Source: DASVWH01 sp036389715
Lineage (GTDB): Bacteria > Acidobacteriota > Blastocatellia > Pyrinomonadales > Pyrinomonadaceae
Assembly: GCA_036389715.1 (NCBI GenBank)
Contig: DASVWH010000227.1
Coordinates: 1 to 9,498 of the forward strand
DNA length: 9,498 bases
Direction of reading: 5' to 3'
This document shows positions 7,448-9,498 of the stretch, piece after piece (positions within the stretch are counted from its first letter, which is position 1; every line of letters begins with the position of its first letter). The position numbers and the translations under genes were made by a program. Below the pieces are notes generated by a model that was not told where the DNA came from, made no database searches, and saw only the letters and a program-made list of their open reading frames with translations.

Positions 7448-7488
7448 AAATAGCAGCAGCGATGTAAGTAGGCTCGCTGCTGCTATTT
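7448..7488 (-). terminator. Strong intrinsic terminator of the tRNA gene, probably bidirectional
   Basis: The arms 7448-7462 (AAATAGCAGCAGCGA) and 7474-7488 are exact reverse complements: a 15-bp stem with an 11-base loop. On the minus strand the stem ends in TATTT and runs into TTATTAC, giving five T in a row, 12 bases after the tRNA 3' end. In the plus direction the tail (ATTTACTTTAA) is less T-rich, but it could still end transcripts from the hybrid kinase/hemerythrin operon. Confidence 0.85.
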
Positions 7489-7499
7489 ACTTTAACTAA

Positions 7500-7573
7500 T
7501 AGCGGGGGCGTGGCTCGAACACGCGACCTTGGGGTTATGAATCCCACGCTCTAACCAGCTGAGCTACCCCGCC
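7500..7573 (-). tRNA. tRNA-Met (CAT), elongator type
   Basis: 74 bases fold as a full cloverleaf. The acceptor is GGCGGGG/CCCCGCT, and the D arm GCTC-AGCTGGTTA-GAGC. The anticodon stem TGGGA/CCCCA holds loop TTCATAA (anticodon CAT), the variable loop is AGGTC, and the T arm GCGTG-TTCGAGC-CACGC. The discriminator is A73. C11-G24 and a paired 1-72 position exclude an initiator tRNA. The G1-U72 pair with 3' CCGCTA end is as I remember for elongator tRNA-Met of other bacteria. An AUA-reading tRNA-Ile2 (lysidine-modified CAT) is the alternative. The A31-C39 pair at the top of the anticodon stem is a mismatch. CCA is not encoded, so it must be added by nucleotidyltransferase. Confidence 0.95.
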
Positions 7574-7592
7574 AGAAGAAGGGAAAGGCGTA

Positions 7593-7620
7593 ATTATAAA
7601 GGGGGAGATTAAAAGGTCAA
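7593..7620 (-). promoter_or_regulatory. Near-consensus promoter of the tRNA-Met gene
   Basis: On the minus strand TTGACC (7615-7620) and a perfect TATAAT (7593-7598) are separated by 16 bases. Transcription would begin near 7586, leaving a 5' leader of about 13 bases for RNase P to remove. Match quality and position just upstream of a stable-RNA gene make this the most convincing promoter in the window. Confidence 0.85.
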
Positions 7621-7652
7621 GCCGGGAGGGTGCTTGTCGGGTCTGAATCCTT

Positions 7653-7682
7653 TTGCGCTGCGGGGAGTGTGGCGGGTATCAT
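7653..7682 (+). promoter_or_regulatory. Candidate hemB promoter
   Basis: TTGCGC (7653-7658) and TATCAT (7677-7682, five of six to TATAAT) are 18 bases apart, which would start transcription near 7689 with a leader of about 30 bases before the hemB ATG. The -35 match is poor, so the call is tentative. It diverges from the tRNA promoter. Confidence 0.35.
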
Positions 7683-7703
7683 TTCCCGAGCCCATTTTTT
7701 TCG

Positions 7704-7712
7704 AGAGAGGTG
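7704..7712 (+). promoter_or_regulatory. Ribosome binding site deciding the hemB start
   Basis: AGAGAGGTG closely matches the anti-Shine-Dalgarno complement and has its GAGG core about 8 bases before the ATG at 7719. It supports that ATG over the in-frame TTG at 7653, which would add 22 residues. Confidence 0.75.
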
Positions 7713-7718
7713 ACATGG

Positions 7719-8690
7719 ATGGCGGAAATCGTTCATCGCCCACGGCGGCTGAGGAGAAGCGAGTCTCTGCGCGGGCTGGTGCGTGAGGCGCGGTTGGCGC
7801 GCGAGGACCTGGTCCTGCCGCTGTTCGCTTGCCCGGGCCAGCGCGTGCGACGGGAAATCTCTTCGATGCCGGGCGTCTACAATTTATCCGTAGACGAAGC
7901 GGTGCGCGAGGCGACCAGGGCTTATGAGCTGGGCGTCAAGGGCGTCATCCTCTTCGGCCTGCCCGAAGCGAAAGACGAGACGGCGTCGGGCGCGTATGCC
8001 GACCGGGGCATAGTGCAACTGGCGGCGCGCGCTATTGGTCAGGCCGTCCCGGACATGGTCATCATCGCCGACACGTGCCTGTGCGAGTACACCTCACACG
8101 GGCATTGCGGCGTCGTCCGCGGCGGGGAGGTCTTGAATGACGAGTCGCTCGAATTACTGGCTCTGACTGCCGTCAGCCAGGCACAGGCGGGGGCCGACAT
8201 CGTCGCGCCGTCGGCGATGATGGACGGGCAGGTCGGAGCGATTCGCGAGGCGCTCGACGGCGCTGGCTTTGAGCAGGTGGCGATCATGTCTTACGCGGTC
8301 AAGTATGCTTCGGCTTTCTACGGGCCCTTCCGCGAGGCAGCCGACAGCGCCCCTGCTTTCGGCGACCGTCGCGCTTACCAGATGGACGCGGCCAATGCGC
8401 GCGAAGCCATGCGCGAAGCCGAGTTGGATTATACGGAAGGCGCTGACATCCTGATGGTCAAGCCCGCGACCACTTACCTGGACATCCTCCGGCAGGTTCA
8501 CGACCGCTTCGATCTGCCGCTGGCCGCTTATCATGTCTCGGGCGAGTACGCGATGATTAAGGCTGCGGCCGAAAGGGGCTGGATTGACGAGCGCCGCGTG
8601 ATGATGGAGACGCTGACGAGCATCAAGCGCGCCGGAGCAGACATCATCATCACCTACTACGCACTGGAAGCCGCGCAGGCGCTCCCGTAG
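7719..8690 (+). CDS. hemB: 5-aminolevulinate dehydratase (porphobilinogen synthase)
   Basis: HemB joins two 5-aminolevulinate molecules into porphobilinogen, the first common step towards haem and other tetrapyrroles, as a cytosolic homo-oligomer. From the ATG at 7719 it is 323 residues, the usual length. It opens with HRPRRLRRSESLRGL, as E. coli HemB does. The zinc-type metal loop DTCLCEYTSHGHCG (118-131) has C120, C122 and C130, so it is predicted to be zinc-dependent, not the aspartate-rich magnesium type. The two substrate-binding lysines are K195 (SYAVKYASAFYGPFR) and K248 (MVKPA). APSAMMDGQV (163-172), SGEYAMI (274-280) and SIKRAGAD (301-308) are also typical. The upstream in-frame TTG at 7653 is rejected because of the strong ribosome site at 7704-7712. 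The neighbours are a divergent tRNA and a convergent unrelated gene, so hemB is probably transcribed alone. No riboswitch or haem-responsive element is visible. Confidence 0.97.
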   Translation: MAEIVHRPRRLRRSESLRGLVREARLAREDLVLPLFACPGQRVRREISSMPGVYNLSVDEAVREATRAYELGVKGVILFGLPEAKDETASGAYADRGIVQLAARAIGQAVPDMVIIADTCLCEYTSHGHCGVVRGGEVLNDESLELLALTAVSQAQAGADIVAPSAMMDGQVGAIREALDGAGFEQVAIMSYAVKYASAFYGPFREAADSAPAFGDRRAYQMDAANAREAMREAELDYTEGADILMVKPATTYLDILRQVHDRFDLPLAAYHVSGEYAMIKAAAERGWIDERRVMMETLTSIKRAGADIIITYYALEAAQALP

Positions 8691-8814
8691 CATTAACTCA
8701 GAGCATCGGATTCGTAACGCCAGGGGTCGGCCGCGCCGGGAAGAAAGCCTCATCGCGCCGCCTGCTGGCTTGCCATCCGTGCCGCCCTTTGACTGACTAT
8801 CCAAAGATTGATTC

Positions 8815-9498
8815 CTATCTCAGCTCGACTTCGATTGGCCAGGCTCCGGGCGGGGTGTGCCCCTCCGAGTAGTTGGAGATGTTGAGCCCGTAAGGCTGGT
8901 CAGCGTCAGCCTTGACGGCGAAGCGAATCGAGAGCGGGAGGCCGCGCGCCGCCCTCATTCTCACCGTCGAGGAACGAATGACCCACTCCTGCGTGAGAGC
9001 CCGCTTGTTGCCTTCGAGGGGAATGAGGCGCGTTCCCCAGTTCGAGCCGTTGACGAGCAGCGTCGCGCTCGTTGAGGTGACGGGCGGCGCGGCGTCCGGC
9101 GGCAGCACGGGCTGAAGGTGCGCGCGCACGACTACGCTACTCACACTGCGCCACTTCCGCCGCGCGGGCACGACATACTCAAAGTAGCCGACGCCACTGC
9201 CCCAGATATAACCCGCGCCGCCTCCGAGCTTTTCAAAGCGCCCGCTCGCGGCCATCTCCGGCCGGAAGCGGTAAGTGATGGCCCCGTTATCCGTAGAGGG
9301 CCAATCGACCTCCGGCAAGATGGCGGGGTCGTCCAGGCTGCGCGTGAAAGCGAACTGGCGCGGCACCAGATGGCGCGCCGGGTCCAGAAGTTGAGCGGGC
9401 GGGCGGGCGTTCTCCAGCGAGGCGAAGAGTTCAGCGCCGCGACGAATCTCGGCGCGCACCTCCAGGTCGCGCTCGGTCGTGTAAGTGATGCCGTAGCC
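8815..9498 (-). CDS. C-terminal part of an unidentified protein, possibly a glycosidase; N-terminus outside window
   Basis: The last 227 residues of a gene that enters from the right edge; the frame is open to base 9498, and a GTG at 9459 is internal, not the start. It ends at TAG (8815-8817). The visible part starts with GYGITYTTERDLEVRAEIRR, continues as a helix (GAELFASL) and a Pro-rich linker. It then becomes beta-rich with many aromatic and Gly residues (GGGAGYIWGSGVGYFEYVVP) and ends in a segment reading LLVNGSNWGTRLIPLE, AARGLPLSIRFAV and PYGLNISNYSEG. The alternating strands suggest a C-terminal jelly-roll or carbohydrate-binding-like module, as found on many secreted glycoside hydrolases. 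I do not recognise a family with certainty and no catalytic motif is in view. It converges on hemB across 124 bases (8691-8814), where I see only weak 5-bp inverted repeats and no clear terminator. Confidence 0.75.
   Translation of the reverse strand, partial: GYGITYTTERDLEVRAEIRRGAELFASLENARPPAQLLDPARHLVPRQFAFTRSLDDPAILPEVDWPSTDNGAITYRFRPEMAASGRFEKLGGGAGYIWGSGVGYFEYVVPARRKWRSVSSVVVRAHLQPVLPPDAAPPVTSTSATLLVNGSNWGTRLIPLEGNKRALTQEWVIRSSTVRMRAARGLPLSIRFAVKADADQPYGLNISNYSEGHTPPGAWPIEVELR

Noticed and set aside
7500..7573. G1-U72 wobble at the end of the tRNA acceptor stem as an anomaly
   Set aside because: From memory, elongator tRNA-Met in other bacteria also has G1-U72 with the same CCGCTA 3' end, so it supports the assignment.
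7653..7718. In-frame TTG start for hemB adding 22 residues with a CxxC pair
   Set aside because: A strong ribosome site at 7704-7712 precedes the ATG at 7719, the protein then starts as other HemB proteins do, and the extension overlaps the likely promoter and leader.
8787..8806. CTTTG/CAAAG inverted repeat between hemB and the convergent gene
   Set aside because: Only 5 bp, AT-rich with a 10-base loop and no T run; too weak to call a terminator.

Overview
The window reads as ordinary chromosomal DNA from a GC-rich, free-living bacterium. An Acidobacteriota member (Blastocatellia-like) is my best guess. The clues are the GC-rich codons, a large membrane-anchored PknB-type kinase with a long insert in its activation segment, a choice-of-anchor B protein, and a mix of lone signalling genes with housekeeping genes. 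This taxonomic call is inference; there is no rRNA or marker gene to settle it. I see no transposase, integrase, phage gene, CRISPR array or insertion sequence.

Left part, minus strand (1-3426): a serine/threonine kinase (1387-3426) lies upstream of a secreted LVIVD-repeat, choice-of-anchor B protein (1-1283, C-terminus outside the window). The second gene has its own strong sigma70-type promoter in the 103-base gap, overlapping the T-rich tract that may end kinase transcription. The kinase fuses a cytosolic catalytic domain to a multi-span membrane domain resembling the YciC/GDPD-membrane family. It carries a roughly 120-residue disordered insert with regularly shaped T-x-x-L/D motifs.

Middle part, plus strand (3690-7239): a sirtuin with SIRT6-like signature sequence is divergent from the kinase. 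Next comes a soluble hybrid histidine kinase (PAS-PAS-HisKA-HATPase-REC), then, 18 bases later, a hemerythrin-like (HHE) di-iron protein, probably in the same operon. The last pair suggests an oxygen-, NO- or redox-linked signalling unit, but no binding residue in the PAS domains proves this.

Right part (7240-9498): a short gene-poor stretch ends in a perfect 15-bp stem terminator. It serves an elongator tRNA-Met(CAT) on the minus strand, which has a near-consensus promoter. hemB (5-aminolevulinate dehydratase, zinc type) is divergent from the tRNA on the plus strand. A minus-strand gene of uncertain, possibly glycosidase-type, function converges on it and runs off the right edge.

I found no clear new system. 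The items most worth a second look are the kinase architecture and its T-x-x-L insert, the SIRT6-like bacterial sirtuin, the sensor kinase/hemerythrin pair, and two palindromes in promoter regions.
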